Origin: Nitrospira sp.
Lineage (GTDB): Bacteria; Nitrospirota; Nitrospiria; Nitrospirales; Nitrospiraceae
Assembly (NCBI GenBank): GCA_005116895.1
Contig: SWDO01000001.1
Coordinates: forward strand, 288,568-323,301
Reading direction: 5' to 3'
DNA: 34,734 bases
Part shown: positions 17,491-26,707 of the stretch, piece after piece
How positions within the stretch are numbered: position 1 is the stretch's first letter
Layout: every line of letters begins with the position of its first letter
The notes under the pieces: generated by a model
What the model saw: the letters and a program-made list of their open reading frames with translations, nothing else
Databases searched by the model: none
What the model was told of the DNA's origin: nothing
Translations under genes and position numbers: made by a program

Positions 17491-17516
17491 TTCGCGCTGC
17501 CTGATCACTCTGCAAG

Positions 17517-19331
17517 CTAGACGCTCTCGACAAAACTCCTCAGTTTTTTACTGCGGCTCGGATGTCGCAATTTCCTCAGGGCCTTGGCTTCGATTTGCCT
17601 GATGCGCTCGCGCGTCACTTCGAAGTCCTGTCCGACTTCTTCCAGGGTATGGTCTGTCGCCTCTCCAATGCCAAACCGCTTGCGCAGCACCTTCTCCTCG
17701 CGAGGCGTCAAGGTCTCCAAGGCACTGTTGATCTGCCGCTGCAAGTCGTAGCGAATGGCCGCTTCCAGCGGAGACACGGCCTTCTTGTCTTCGATAAAAT
17801 CGCCCAGATGGCTGTCTTCCTCTTCACCGATCGGTGTTTCGAGCGAGATGGGCTCGCGGGCAATCTTCAGAATCTTTCGAACCTTGTCCAACGGAAGGTC
17901 CATACGCTCGGCAATCTCTTCGGGAAGCGGCTCACGACCCAGCTTCTGCACAAGATGCCTGGAGGTTCGAATGAGTTTATTGATGGTTTCGATCATGTGA
18001 ACCGGGATCCGGATCGTTCGTGCTTGATCCGCAATCGCTCGAGTGATCGCCTGCCGAATCCACCACGTGGCATAGGTACTGAACTTGTACCCGCGCTTGT
18101 ACTCGAATTTGTCCACCGCCTTCATCAGCCCGATGTTCCCTTCCTGAATCAAATCGAGGAACTGCAGACCGCGGTTCGTGTATTTCTTGGCGATGCTGAC
18201 CACCAGCCGTAAATTCGCCTCGACCAGCTCCGCCTTCCCTCGCTTGACCTTTTCTTCGGCAACATCCAGATGCTTGACGGCATCCTTGATCTCTTCAGCC
18301 GGAACCAGTGCCTCTTCCGTTTCCAACTGGCGAATCTTCGCTTTGGCGTTTTGGTAGACCTTTCGAATCTCCACCAGCGCTTCTTCTGACACTCCGGTCT
18401 TCCGCTTGACCGCCAAGAAGTCAGGCCGGCTCCGGCACATCTTCCTCAACAGTTCGGCACCTGCCTCTCCCCCCACGCCGATCCGCCGTTGGCAGCTGAT
18501 CGCTTCCCGTTCGGCAACCCGGATCTGCACCGCCAGATCGCGGACACGCTGTACCATTCGATCTTTCAGCACACCATGGAGGTTGACCGATTCAATTTTG
18601 TCTACCACTTGCTGGCGGATCGCTTCGAACTGCTTCTTGAACTTCTTCTGCTTGACCGGATCACTGCCGAGATGCTTGCCTTTTTCGGCCAAGGCCTTCA
18701 GCACAAGCGACACTTTCCGCACGGCATTGAGCGACTCGAGGGTCTTGACCCGCAACTCCTCGTAATCCCGTTCCACCGGTGGCTGGTCTTCTTCAAACTC
18801 CTCTTCGGTCTCCTGGATCGGCACAATCTCACGCACGTCGATCTTGGCGTTCTTGAGCTGATCCCGGAGAGCCAGGACGAATTCGATGGTCATCGGCATG
18901 CCGTAGATCACCGACGCGATATCTTTTTTCCCCTCTTCAATCCGTTTGGCGATTTCAATCTCGCCTTCGCGGCTGAGGAGGGCCACACTCCCCATTTCCT
19001 TGAGATAGAGCCGCACGGGATCGTCGGTGCGGCTGAGCGCGCCCGGCGTCAGGTCGATGGCTTTCTCGTTTTCCTCCTCGGCCTCCGACTCAGCCTCTTC
19101 CACCTCTTCACCCGCTTCACCTTCAGATCGCTTCTGCGGCCGATCCCCATCGCCTGCCTCGACGATTTCGATATCCATTTCACCGAACATCGCCATGATG
19201 CTCCCAAACTGATCTGATGCCACGACTTCAGCAGGCAAGGTGCTATTGAGCTCGTCATACGTCAGAAAGCCTTTTTCCTTCCCGATCGTAATCAGCTTCT
19301 TCACCTCACTGAGCAACTCTTGTTTCGACAT
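17517..19331 (-). CDS. rpoD: RNA polymerase primary sigma factor RpoD (sigma-70)
   Basis: The 604-residue protein has region 1.1 at the N-terminus, an acidic stretch (about residues 65-90), region 1.2 ([24 protein letters not shown]), a long non-conserved region, region 2 ([56 protein letters not shown] in pieces), region 3 and region 4 with the helix-turn-helix ending in LRKLRHP. This is a full group-1 sigma. The start follows the dnaG stop by two bases, and its AAGGAG lies within the dnaG end, so expression is tied to dnaG as in the E. coli macromolecular synthesis operon, though rpsU is not present here. Confidence 0.97.
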   Translation of the reverse strand: MSKQELLSEVKKLITIGKEKGFLTYDELNSTLPAEVVASDQFGSIMAMFGEMDIEIVEAGDGDRPQKRSEGEAGEEVEEAESEAEEENEKAIDLTPGALSRTDDPVRLYLKEMGSVALLSREGEIEIAKRIEEGKKDIASVIYGMPMTIEFVLALRDQLKNAKIDVREIVPIQETEEEFEEDQPPVERDYEELRVKTLESLNAVRKVSLVLKALAEKGKHLGSDPVKQKKFKKQFEAIRQQVVDKIESVNLHGVLKDRMVQRVRDLAVQIRVAEREAISCQRRIGVGGEAGAELLRKMCRSRPDFLAVKRKTGVSEEALVEIRKVYQNAKAKIRQLETEEALVPAEEIKDAVKHLDVAEEKVKRGKAELVEANLRLVVSIAKKYTNRGLQFLDLIQEGNIGLMKAVDKFEYKRGYKFSTYATWWIRQAITRAIADQARTIRIPVHMIETINKLIRTSRHLVQKLGREPLPEEIAERMDLPLDKVRKILKIAREPISLETPIGEEEDSHLGDFIEDKKAVSPLEAAIRYDLQRQINSALETLTPREEKVLRKRFGIGEATDHTLEEVGQDFEVTRERIRQIEAKALRKLRHPSRSKKLRSFVESV

Positions 19332-19333
19332 GA

Positions 19334-21157
19334 CTACTCCTTCACCAATGAAACCACACCGGCGGTCGGCGTGCCGGCTTTCCGCATCCGTACCTCGTTG
19401 ATCTGCACATTCAGCATACCTGCATCGTCCACACGGCCTTCGCGCTCAGCCGTTTTCAGCTTGGCAATCAGCTCTCTCAAACCCTGCTCAGATCGCTTTC
19501 GGTCCAGGCAATCCAAGCAGGCCATAATATGCGCCGGCGCGTCGTCAAAATGATCGTCACGAAGCGACAACTCCGTCGCCAGGGCGCCGCACTCAGGGTC
19601 GTCCACTGACTCATCCAGCAACGACTGGACCTGAATGCGCCCATCGCGATCCAGATGGGTGAGCGCAAGCTCCGCAAGCTTGCGACAGGCTTCGACCGAA
19701 AACTTCTCAGGCTGCAGTCGCCGTACATCGGCTGGGGACAGTGTGCCCCGCAACAGGAGAAGTATTAAGTCTCGTTCCTCGGGGATTCCCTTGAAGAGAG
19801 AGTCCCCCGACTTTCCGACAGCGGCTGGTCGAAGTGTTCCCGGACCTGGCTTGTGTTGAGCCATGAGTGCGGGGTACCGCTCGATCAGCCGTGATTGATT
19901 GATCCCTAGACGTTCCGCGACGAGCTTGAGACGCTCTTCCCGCTCAATCGGATGCTCGCTCTTCTGTAAGATACGCAGCACTTCATCCACACTTCGAATC
20001 CGTCCTTCGATCGTACTTGCCTCTGTGGCCTTCAAACTATATTCCAAGGCAAAGTCCAACAGGCTAGGCGCTTGCTCTTCCAGGCGTACAAACGATTCGG
20101 GCCCGTGTTTCCGCACATAGGTGTCGGGATCGTCCCCAGACGGAAGCGTCACCACCTTGACGCCCAACCCGCTGTTCACAAACAAGTCCAACCCTCTCAA
20201 CGCGGCTCGGACACCGGCCGCATCAGGATCGAAAAGCAAGATGACCTTCGACGCAAACCGCCGGAGGACTTGGATATGTTCAGGCGTCAAGGCCGTACCC
20301 AAGGTGGCCACCGTATGCGTCAACCCAGCCTGATGAAGCGCAATCGCATCGAAATATCCTTCGACCACAATGACCGTCTTCGTCCGGGTAATCGCTTCCC
20401 TGGCGTGATCGAGCGCAAACAGTGTCTGCCCTTTCTTGAAGAGCGGCGTATCGGGAGAGTTCAGATATTTGGGCGTCCCCTCGCCCAACACGCGACCGCC
20501 GAACCCCACCATACGTTTCCGCAAATCCGTGATCGTAAACATGACACGGCCGCGGAACCGATCGTAGAACCCCGTCTTGTCGGCTCGGGCGATCACAAGA
20601 CCCGCCGACGCAACCTCATTGTGTGAAAACCCCTTTTTGACAAGACCTTTCAACAACCCATCCCATTCGGCCGATGCCACTCCGATTCTGAACTGATCGA
20701 TCGAACGAGGAAGAAGCTCCCGGCTCGTCAAATACTCGCGAGCGACAAGGCCTGCACGTTCATCACGTAAGTTCTGTTGAAACCAGGCGGCGGCGGCTTC
20801 ATTCACTCGCTCAACCGTCTGGACCAGGTGGGCTTGCGGCCCAGAACGAGCAGCCGCCTCCTCAATCTCAATCCCGACCGTTCGTCCGAGGTCGCGCACC
20901 ACTTCCGGGAACGTTCCTCCCGTGACCCGAGTCAAAAATGTGAAGACATTTCCCCCGGCCCCACAGCCGAAGCAGTGAAAAATTTGTCGGGATGGGCTGA
21001 CCGTGAACGACGGAGTCTTTTCAAGATGGAACGGACATAAGCCCTTAAGGTTCTGTCCAGCCTTGCTCAAGGACACATGTCGGTTGACAATGTCGACGAT
21101 GTCGAGACGGTCCTTAATTAAGGTAAGGGTCTCGTCTGAAATCAAGCTTCGGCCCAC
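19334..21157 (-). CDS. dnaG: DNA primase
   Basis: Primase synthesises RNA primers at the fork. The CHC2 zinc finger has Cys41, His44, Cys62 and Cys65. The TOPRIM core is recognisable by [14 protein letters not shown] and LFDPDAAG, and a C-terminal helicase-binding domain follows (last 150 residues, poorly conserved). Length is about 607 residues, normal. The start is uncertain: GTG 21157 has TAGGAG 11 bases upstream; TTG 21145 would give the commonest family N-terminus; GTG 21190 has no visible ribosome binding site. A TTGACA-N18-TAATCT promoter lies about 80 bp upstream. Confidence 0.95.
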   Translation of the reverse strand: MGRSLISDETLTLIKDRLDIVDIVNRHVSLSKAGQNLKGLCPFHLEKTPSFTVSPSRQIFHCFGCGAGGNVFTFLTRVTGGTFPEVVRDLGRTVGIEIEEAAARSGPQAHLVQTVERVNEAAAAWFQQNLRDERAGLVAREYLTSRELLPRSIDQFRIGVASAEWDGLLKGLVKKGFSHNEVASAGLVIARADKTGFYDRFRGRVMFTITDLRKRMVGFGGRVLGEGTPKYLNSPDTPLFKKGQTLFALDHAREAITRTKTVIVVEGYFDAIALHQAGLTHTVATLGTALTPEHIQVLRRFASKVILLFDPDAAGVRAALRGLDLFVNSGLGVKVVTLPSGDDPDTYVRKHGPESFVRLEEQAPSLLDFALEYSLKATEASTIEGRIRSVDEVLRILQKSEHPIEREERLKLVAERLGINQSRLIERYPALMAQHKPGPGTLRPAAVGKSGDSLFKGIPEERDLILLLLRGTLSPADVRRLQPEKFSVEACRKLAELALTHLDRDGRIQVQSLLDESVDDPECGALATELSLRDDHFDDAPAHIMACLDCLDRKRSEQGLRELIAKLKTAEREGRVDDAGMLNVQINEVRMRKAGTPTAGVVSLVKE

Positions 21158-21235
21158 CAGAGTCGTAGCTCCTACGTTCCCGTCGCGCACGACCGGACGA
21201 GTCGGTTACTAAGTAATAGGAATAATTGACCGTTC

Positions 21236-21265
21236 AGATTAACAGACGGGTGGAAAAGCTGTCAA
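21236..21265 (-). promoter_or_regulatory. Promoter of dnaG-rpoD
   Basis: TTGACA at 21260-21265 and TAATCT at 21236-21241 with an 18-bp spacer on the minus strand, placed between the HIT gene stop and dnaG. The -35 is perfect consensus. Confidence 0.65.
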
Positions 21266-21279
21266 TTCAGCGAATTCTC

Positions 21280-21624
21280 TCACCCTGGAGGCCACGCCAT
21301 AGGCCGGCCACCCATCACGTGGAAATGGAGATGGAAAACGGTTTGTCCAGCATCGCGACCGGTATTCGTCACCAACCGATAACCGGACTCCCGCAGCCCT
21401 TTCAGCGCGGCGACCTTCGTACAACTCATCAGCAACCGCGCCAGCAACGACTCATCCTCCACCCCGACATCTTGAACGGCCGAAACATGCCGCTTGGGTA
21501 TCACCAGCGTATGAACGGGCGCCTGGGGATTGATATCGTCAAACGCTACCGTGTGCTCGTCCTCTTGAACCAGCTTCACTGGAATCTTCTTTTCCACAAT
21601 CTTGCAAAAGAGACACTCACTCAT
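21280..21624 (-). CDS. HIT-family nucleotide-binding protein (HinT-like)
   Basis: HIT proteins hydrolyse nucleoside phosphoramidates or related adenylates. The 114-residue protein has CLFCKIV at residues 4-10, AFDDINPQAPVHTLVIPKRH in the core, and the histidine triad FHLHFHV with His98, His100 and His102. I chose ATG 21624, where AAAGG precedes by six bases; the upstream in-frame extension lies in hisIE. It is ten bases behind hisIE and probably on the his transcript, a common neighbourhood whose metabolic reason is unclear. Confidence 0.93.
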   Translation of the reverse strand: MSECLFCKIVEKKIPVKLVQEDEHTVAFDDINPQAPVHTLVIPKRHVSAVQDVGVEDESLLARLLMSCTKVAALKGLRESGYRLVTNTGRDAGQTVFHLHFHVMGGRPMAWPPG

Positions 21625-21634
21625 GCCGCACCTT

Positions 21635-22300
21635 TCACGTATCTCGCAGGCCAGACTTACCGAACCGCTTTCCCAATTCCTGAAAAACCTCCTGAAGACT
21701 GATCTCGTGATATCCCAGCGCCATGAGGGTATGAAAGAGCAGATCAGCGACTTCGTACACGATCTCCTCTTTCTTGCCACCTTTGGACGCCAACAAGACT
21801 TCTCCGGCCTCCTCCGCCACCTTCTTCAGAATCTTGTCATGCCCCCCCTCAAACAACTTCGAGGTATAGGAACCAGCCTGGGGATTGGCGCGGCGCTCCT
21901 GAATCGTCCTGAGAATACCCTCAAGAATTCCACCCTGTGCATCTTGCGCATTCCGCTGAACAAGGGGGCCTTGTTCAGCGAGCCTAGAAAAAAAACAGGC
22001 TCGCTCGCCTGTATGACAAGTCGGTCCGACTGGCTGCGCCTTCACCAGAATGGTATCTCGATCACAATCAACAAAGAGTTCCTTCACATGCAGTGTATGA
22101 CCGGAGGTTTCGCCTTTTTCCCAGAGTTGGTTTCGAGACCGACTCCAAAAGTGCACCCTCCTTGTGGCGACCGTCTTCGCGAGGGCCTCTTGGTTCATGT
22201 ATCCGAGCATCAACACCGTCCCATCAAGCCAATCCTGAATCACGACCGGAAGCAGGCCTTGCCCATCGAATTTCAACTGATCTGCCGATCCTTGACTCAT
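21635..22300 (-). CDS. hisIE: Bifunctional phosphoribosyl-AMP cyclohydrolase / phosphoribosyl-ATP pyrophosphatase
   Basis: This catalyses steps two and three of histidine synthesis. The N-terminal HisI half has MLGYMNQEAL, HFWSRSRNQLWEKGETSGH, VDCDRDT and PTCHTG with the metal-binding Cys and Asp residues. The C-terminal HisE half (from about residue 115) has LLKKVAEEAGEV-type MazG-fold residues (KVAEEAGEVLLA) and VADLLFH. The 221-residue form starts at ATG 22300, four bases after the hisF stop; a GTG 16 codons upstream would overlap hisF. Confidence 0.94.
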   Translation of the reverse strand: MSQGSADQLKFDGQGLLPVVIQDWLDGTVLMLGYMNQEALAKTVATRRVHFWSRSRNQLWEKGETSGHTLHVKELFVDCDRDTILVKAQPVGPTCHTGERACFFSRLAEQGPLVQRNAQDAQGGILEGILRTIQERRANPQAGSYTSKLFEGGHDKILKKVAEEAGEVLLASKGGKKEEIVYEVADLLFHTLMALGYHEISLQEVFQELGKRFGKSGLRDT

Positions 22301-22304
22301 CGTG

Positions 22305-23084
22305 TCATGCCACTCGAAAAAGACTCTCTGCTCGAACAGGGACGCCACGTTCCTGTAAGTATGCTTTCGCTTGGGAGATGGTATAGGTCCGAAAATGAAA
22401 AATCGAAGCGGCCAACACCGCGTCCGCTTTCCCCCTCACAAAGCCCTGGTAGAGGTGGTCAAGCGTGCCGACTCCACCCGAGGCGATCACGGGAATCGAT
22501 ATAGCCCCAGACACGGTCGCCGTCAGGTCCAAATCATACCCGGTCTGCCGGCCATCCTGATCCATGCTGGTCAATAAGATTTCTCCGGCACCATACTGTC
22601 CCATCCGCGTAGCCCACTCCACCACATCAAGTCCCGTCGCCTGGCGACCGCCGTGCGTGAAAACCTCCCAGCGATCACCAACTGCGCGTTTGGCGTCAAT
22701 GGCCACAACGATGCATTGCGTCCCAAACCGCTGAGCAGCCTCTTTCACGAACTCGGGCCGTCGAACTGCCGCGGTATTGATGCTCACCTTGTCCGCCCCG
22801 GCATTCAACAAGGCCCGAATGTCGTCGAGCGTTCCCACGCCCCCACCGACCGTCACCGGCATAAATACCCGAGCAGCCGTCCGCTCCACGACATCAATGA
22901 TCGTCTTCCGGTTTTCATGCGAGGCTGTAATATCGAGAAAGCAGAGCTCGTCCGCTCCTTCGTGATCATACCCCACCGCTGCTTCAACCGGATCTCCGGC
23001 ATCGCGGAGATTCACAAAGCTGACGCCCTTGACCACGCGGCCCTCTTTGACGTCCAGACAGGGAATGATGCGTTTGGTCAACAT
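22305..23084 (-). CDS. hisF: Imidazole glycerol phosphate synthase, cyclase subunit
   Basis: HisF accepts ammonia from HisH and closes the imidazole ring, releasing AICAR. The 259-residue TIM barrel has [15 protein letters not shown] with the catalytic Asp at the end of strand 1, [17 protein letters not shown], and the second catalytic Asp in TSMDQDG. Phosphate-binding loops IASGGVG follow. The start lies one base after the hisA stop (TGAGATG), indicating tight coupling. Confidence 0.96.
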   Translation of the reverse strand: MLTKRIIPCLDVKEGRVVKGVSFVNLRDAGDPVEAAVGYDHEGADELCFLDITASHENRKTIIDVVERTAARVFMPVTVGGGVGTLDDIRALLNAGADKVSINTAAVRRPEFVKEAAQRFGTQCIVVAIDAKRAVGDRWEVFTHGGRQATGLDVVEWATRMGQYGAGEILLTSMDQDGRQTGYDLDLTATVSGAISIPVIASGGVGTLDHLYQGFVRGKADAVLAASIFHFRTYTISQAKAYLQERGVPVRAESLFRVA

Positions 23085-23085
23085 C

Positions 23086-23814
23086 TCAATGTGTCAGTCC
23101 AAGAGTTGTAATCGCAGCCTGTAAATCCAACTTCCCATCGTAAAGAGCTTTCCCCACGATCGCCCCCTCGATTTTAGGGCCGAGTGATCGCACGGTTCGC
23201 AGATCTTCTAGACGAGTGATCCCTCCCGATGCAATTACTGGAAACGAAGAGCATTCGACAATCTCTTTCAATGCGGGAATATTCGGCCCGTTCAGCATGC
23301 CATCACGCGCGATATCCGTATAGACCACAGCGGCAATCGCGCAGCCTGACAGTTCCTTCAACAAATCGATCGCTTTGATATCGGATACCGTTGTCCAGCC
23401 TTTTACAGCGATTCGACCGTCACGTGCATCGAGCCCAAGTACGATCCGCTGCGGAAACTCCTGGCAGGCCTGATTGAGCAGCGCCCGGTTCGTGAGCGCT
23501 GCCGTGCCGAGCACAACGCGCGACACCCCAGCATTGAGATACCGGCGGACCGTATCAATGGTCCTGATGCCGCCGCCGACTTGAACTTTGACGCGAACCG
23601 CTTTCATGACGGACTCGATGTGGGGCAGATTCTTGGGCTCGCCGTCAACCGCGCCGTTTAAATCCACGACGTGAATCAGACCGGCTCCCTGTTGTTGCCA
23701 CCTACTGGCAACCTCCGTCACATCGTCAGAATAGACCGTTTCCGCCACCATATCGCCTTGGCGTAACCGCACACAACGCCCATCTTTCAAATCAATGGCA
23801 GGAATAACCAGCAC
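23086..23814 (-). CDS. hisA: Phosphoribosylformimino-5-aminoimidazole carboxamide ribotide isomerase
   Basis: HisA opens the sugar of ProFAR by Amadori rearrangement. The 242-residue half-barrel duplication shows [14 protein letters not shown] (Asp8 catalytic), [18 protein letters not shown] with the second Asp, and IASGGI. The start is GTG at 23814, one base after the lipoprotein stop, with GGGGAGGG eight or so bases upstream inside that gene. Confidence 0.96.
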   Translation of the reverse strand: MLVIPAIDLKDGRCVRLRQGDMVAETVYSDDVTEVASRWQQQGAGLIHVVDLNGAVDGEPKNLPHIESVMKAVRVKVQVGGGIRTIDTVRRYLNAGVSRVVLGTAALTNRALLNQACQEFPQRIVLGLDARDGRIAVKGWTTVSDIKAIDLLKELSGCAIAAVVYTDIARDGMLNGPNIPALKEIVECSSFPVIASGGITRLEDLRTVRSLGPKIEGAIVGKALYDGKLDLQAAITTLGLTH

Positions 23815-23815
23815 C

Positions 23816-24559
23816 CTACTTACCCTCCCCTACACCGAATGGAAAGTCTTTCAAGACTTCATCAACCCCATACTCTGCTAGTTCTGCCGCCGTGACGAAA
23901 GCCCATCGTTGCAAGAATCCCATGAGGTCCTCGGTCATGGGCCGTTGCCGTTCATAATAATCACCGACCCAGAGCACTTGCCCATCAGCTGCCACAACCT
24001 TGACCTCAAAGCCGACCGTCGCCGACGGGTCAGCGCCCAGTCGACTACCTACCCGCTCTTGGTACACCGATACGAGGCCGATTAATGCCGCATCCGCTTT
24101 CAGTCGCTTCGCAACCGCAGCGGCAGCCTTTTCCATCCCCATGTTGACCGGCTCTCCGTCGGCTGAAGAGACTCTGACCGCATCACCGGGAGGCAATACG
24201 AGAAGGCCTTTCCGATCGCGAAGGCGCCCCCAGAACAATTCCGTCACCGTCTCCGCCGCGTGTCCCGGCACCACCATGGTTTTCTTGGGCAGGGGTTGCC
24301 CTCCCGGAGGAACTCCCATGGAAATATCAGACCGACGGATACTGTCAGGGGTCGGAAGGAAGAGAGCGTCTTGATTGTGCGCTTGGGGCGTGGCAATCGA
24401 TGTAAACGGGATTAAGGCAATGGAGTGAATCCGGTATCGGGCAAGTTCCGGAGCCGATTTCGTCGCGACCTTCGATCCGCTGCACCCTGTTGCCATGGTG
24501 GCCAAGGCAACAGCACTGGCCATCAGGATTACGCGAGAGAGTAGACCCTGCACACTCAC
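23816..24559 (-). CDS. Lipoprotein of unknown function embedded in the his operon
   Basis: The 247-residue protein has a short basic N-terminus, a hydrophobic stretch and lipobox ATGC (Cys26). The mature part begins with a Ser/Lys-rich linker and then an alpha/beta region: IHSIALIPF, ETVTELFWGRL, a run of KAAAAVAKRLKADAALIGLV (near residue 145), and a strand pair with VVAADGQVLW. This arrangement resembles lipoproteins with a TolB-N or CsgG/LpoB-like alpha/beta fold, but I cannot name a family. I chose GTG 24559, which forms GTGA with the hisH stop and has GGAG seven bases upstream. It lies tightly between hisH and hisA, so it is co-translated with histidine enzymes without evident metabolic logic. 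Confidence 0.75.
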   Translation of the reverse strand: MSVQGLLSRVILMASAVALATMATGCSGSKVATKSAPELARYRIHSIALIPFTSIATPQAHNQDALFLPTPDSIRRSDISMGVPPGGQPLPKKTMVVPGHAAETVTELFWGRLRDRKGLLVLPPGDAVRVSSADGEPVNMGMEKAAAAVAKRLKADAALIGLVSVYQERVGSRLGADPSATVGFEVKVVAADGQVLWVGDYYERQRPMTEDLMGFLQRWAFVTAAELAEYGVDEVLKDFPFGVGEGK

Positions 24560-25164
24560 TTCCACGCTCCAAAATTCTTGATCAATTGCAACCCGACCGC
24601 CTGGCTCTTTTCTGGGTGGAACTGGCATGCGACCACATTGTCCTTCCAGATACTCGAGGTGAAGGGAATACCGTACGTCGTCGTCGTGGCTGTGATCTGT
24701 TGTTCACATGGATCCACGAAAAAAGAATGTACGAAATACCAATTGGACCCGTCGGCTATGCCCTCGAACACCGGACAGGGTCTTTGGATCGCGATCTGAT
24801 TCCATCCCATGTGCGGGACCTTGAGCGCCTGGTCCTTTGAGAAGGCTCGCACTTTTCCAGGAAACAGGTCCAGGCCTTCATGCCTGCCGAACTCTTCGCT
24901 TTCCGTAAACAACAGCTGGAACCCTAGGCAGATCCCCAAGAACGGCTTTCCCGATTGAATCGCGGCCTTGATAGGCTCGATCAATCCATACTGCCGCAGA
25001 TTCGCCATGCAATCGCCAAAAGCCCCGACACCTGGCAGAACCACATGACTCGCATTCTGCATGGTGGCTGCATCGCGCGTGACGATCGCCTGATGTCCCA
25101 CTGCCTCAAAGGCTTTGGAGACACTCCGAAGATTTCCCATTCCATAATCAATGATGGCGATCAT
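24556..25164 (-). CDS. hisH: Imidazole glycerol phosphate synthase, glutamine amidotransferase subunit
   Basis: HisH hydrolyses glutamine and channels ammonia to HisF. The 202-residue class I amidotransferase has IIDYGMGNLRSV at the N-terminus, LPGVGAFGD, the catalytic cysteine in GICLGFQLL (about residue 78) and the His/Glu pair in CQFHPEKS near the end. The ATG at 25164 matches the family N-terminus; the upstream in-frame extension is not conserved. Its ribosome binding site is poor (AGGG about 13 bases up). It is separated from hisB by the acyltransferase and two gaps. Confidence 0.95.
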   Translation of the reverse strand: MIAIIDYGMGNLRSVSKAFEAVGHQAIVTRDAATMQNASHVVLPGVGAFGDCMANLRQYGLIEPIKAAIQSGKPFLGICLGFQLLFTESEEFGRHEGLDLFPGKVRAFSKDQALKVPHMGWNQIAIQRPCPVFEGIADGSNWYFVHSFFVDPCEQQITATTTTYGIPFTSSIWKDNVVACQFHPEKSQAVGLQLIKNFGAWK

Positions 25165-25228
25165 AGTAGTCGTCTGCCCTAAAGGAGCCGTAACAATACC
25201 GCAACTGGAAGGTTCCTGCCACTGGCAA

Positions 25229-25393
25229 TCAACCGAGGCACACTCCATCGGACCATGACAGTACGGCTATCGTTAGTTCTTGTTGTGCGGAAGGTGGGAG
25301 ACATGTGTGTTCAACCGCCACACACAATGCACTGAGCCTCTGGACCTCCTTGTCGGCGGTGACAAATACTCGAGAGGAGGGCTGTGGGACCAG
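25229..25393 (-). other. Short open frame of coding-like composition in the acyltransferase-hisH gap
   Basis: Between the acyltransferase stop and hisH a 55-codon frame runs from just after a TAG to a TGA. Its codons (VFVTADKEVQRLSAL in the middle) look like ordinary protein rather than random sequence, but there is no ATG, only CTG, TTG and GTG, and no clear ribosome binding site. It could be a small gene or the remnant of a gene broken when the acyltransferase arrived. The rest of the 255-bp gap holds nothing I can name. Confidence 0.2.
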
Positions 25394-25419
25394 CTACCAT
25401 ATCTGAAGCTTTTTGCCGG

Positions 25420-26535
25420 TTAGTTGGCGTCCCCGATAACTGCTCGCGGCTGCTTCCTGACAGGCTTCATCACCAAATATCTGGCTATAGGTACCTTCCC
25501 TACACCAAGCGTGACAAGTACTGAAACGGCATAGACCACAAGGGCTCCCAGAACTTCTCTCAAGGGCCAACTCCCCAGTTTTGGCCATAGGATCGGCCTA
25601 AGCGTATACAGCACCAAAGGATGTGACACATAGACTCCCAAGGTAAATCGGGCCAGGAAAGGGAAGGGAGTCGATTGCCCCAATGAAGGTTTGGCGAGCG
25701 CCAGAAGGAAGAGACCTAGGCCCAGGGCAATGCCTCCCAAGAAGGTGTGTTGCTGGATGGCCTGGTGCGAACCATGAAACATCGGCATCATGATCATCCC
25801 TTCGATGAGGGCTAAAACATACCCTCCTACAATCAGACCCCACGCCATGGCCATTGAGGGTTGCGCTCGTTCTGCAAACCACCAACCAAGGGCGGTGAGG
25901 AGAATGGCCTGAATCCAATGTCCGAGATGAATTGTGGAGCTCACGAAATACCCACCAACGAATTCCTCAGCGAGTGCCATGACATAGAGGCTCACAATCA
26001 AATAGATCAGATACTTCTGCAGCTGGAAAATCGAAACCAACGTCAACACGGCAAGGCTGACCATGAGAGCAGGGAGAAACCAAAGATGCCAAACCGGGCG
26101 CCCTCCATCTAGGAAAAGACTGATATGTTTGTCGGCAATGAGGTCTACGTTCTTCTGAGCTGCCGTGTAAAATGCTTGCCACCAGCCATGGCTAATGACC
26201 TCGGCAGGCCAATTTATTGGAATCACGATGTAGATGCATAGCCATCCGAAGAGTAACCATCCAAGCGGGGAAACATACCGACGAAATTGAGCAATAGGAT
26301 CTTTGTTTTTCAGCGAGGATTTCCGAAAACAATATCCAGCCGTGATCAGGAAGTACGGAATCCCAACCCACCAGAGTAAATACCCGCTGACGACTACGGG
26401 TTCAGCGAGGATGACAGGGAGATGCCCCTCTGCAAACCGTGAGAGATTTGGAACAAAGGTGGAGGTATGCCAGAGGATCACCGTAAAGATGGCGAGCACC
26501 CGAAAACTTTCTATGCTTGCTGTGCGCGGAGTGAT
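25420..26535 (-). CDS. Acyltransferase-3 family membrane protein with a non-canonical start
   Basis: The protein has about ten hydrophobic helices and the family pattern: an N-terminal SFRVLAIFTVILWHT (with the catalytic-type His), WWVGIPYFLITAGYCF, WHLWFLPALM in the middle and GVYVSHPLVLY near the end. Such enzymes O-acylate sugars or glycans at the membrane (OafA/WecH/IcaC type). From the first GTG (26499) it is 359 residues, but conserved family sequence (ASIESFR) lies upstream of that GTG, in frame, after a TGA at 26542-26544. The only reasonable start there is ATC at 26535, with AGGAAGG nine bases upstream. It interrupts the his operon between hisB and hisH and looks less GC-rich than its neighbours. 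Acquisition by transfer is likely. Substrate unknown. Confidence 0.8.
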   Translation of the reverse strand: MTPRTASIESFRVLAIFTVILWHTSTFVPNLSRFAEGHLPVILAEPVVVSGYLLWWVGIPYFLITAGYCFRKSSLKNKDPIAQFRRYVSPLGWLLFGWLCIYIVIPINWPAEVISHGWWQAFYTAAQKNVDLIADKHISLFLDGGRPVWHLWFLPALMVSLAVLTLVSIFQLQKYLIYLIVSLYVMALAEEFVGGYFVSSTIHLGHWIQAILLTALGWWFAERAQPSMAMAWGLIVGGYVLALIEGMIMMPMFHGSHQAIQQHTFLGGIALGLGLFLLALAKPSLGQSTPFPFLARFTLGVYVSHPLVLYTLRPILWPKLGSWPLREVLGALVVYAVSVLVTLGVGKVPIARYLVMKPVRKQPRAVIGDAN

Positions 26536-26672
26536 TGAATTTCACCTTCCTCTGCGATAAGACCGATCATGTCTGCAGACAAGCTTGGAGATCTCCGCCT
26601 CCTGCAGGCACCCTTCAGGACCATAGTCAGATCGTGATAGTGCTTGAGTCTCGGAAGAAGTTCATCCAGCAC
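26511..26672 (-). CDS. Possible small protein between hisB and the acyltransferase
   Basis: A 53-codon frame from GTG 26672 to TAG 26513-26511 reads like a helical protein (LDELLPRLKHYHDLTMVLKG, then SADMIGLIAEEGEIQSLRA). The open frame continues upstream without a stop into the 3' end of hisB in another phase. There is no convincing ribosome binding site, so it may be a remnant of a longer gene. Its stop lies 11 bases before the acyltransferase GTG, and the frame overlaps the proposed ATC start. I do not recognise a family. Confidence 0.3.
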   Translation of the reverse strand: MLDELLPRLKHYHDLTMVLKGACRRRRSPSLSADMIGLIAEEGEIQSLRAQQA

Positions 26673-26707
26673 GGTGATCTCATTTGTTTCGAGGGAACCA
26701 CCGCTTG

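Noticed and set aside
25300..25328. TGTGTG...CACACA inverted repeat in the acyltransferase-hisH gap
   Set aside because: Only six low-complexity base pairs and no U-run; not convincing as a terminator or operator.
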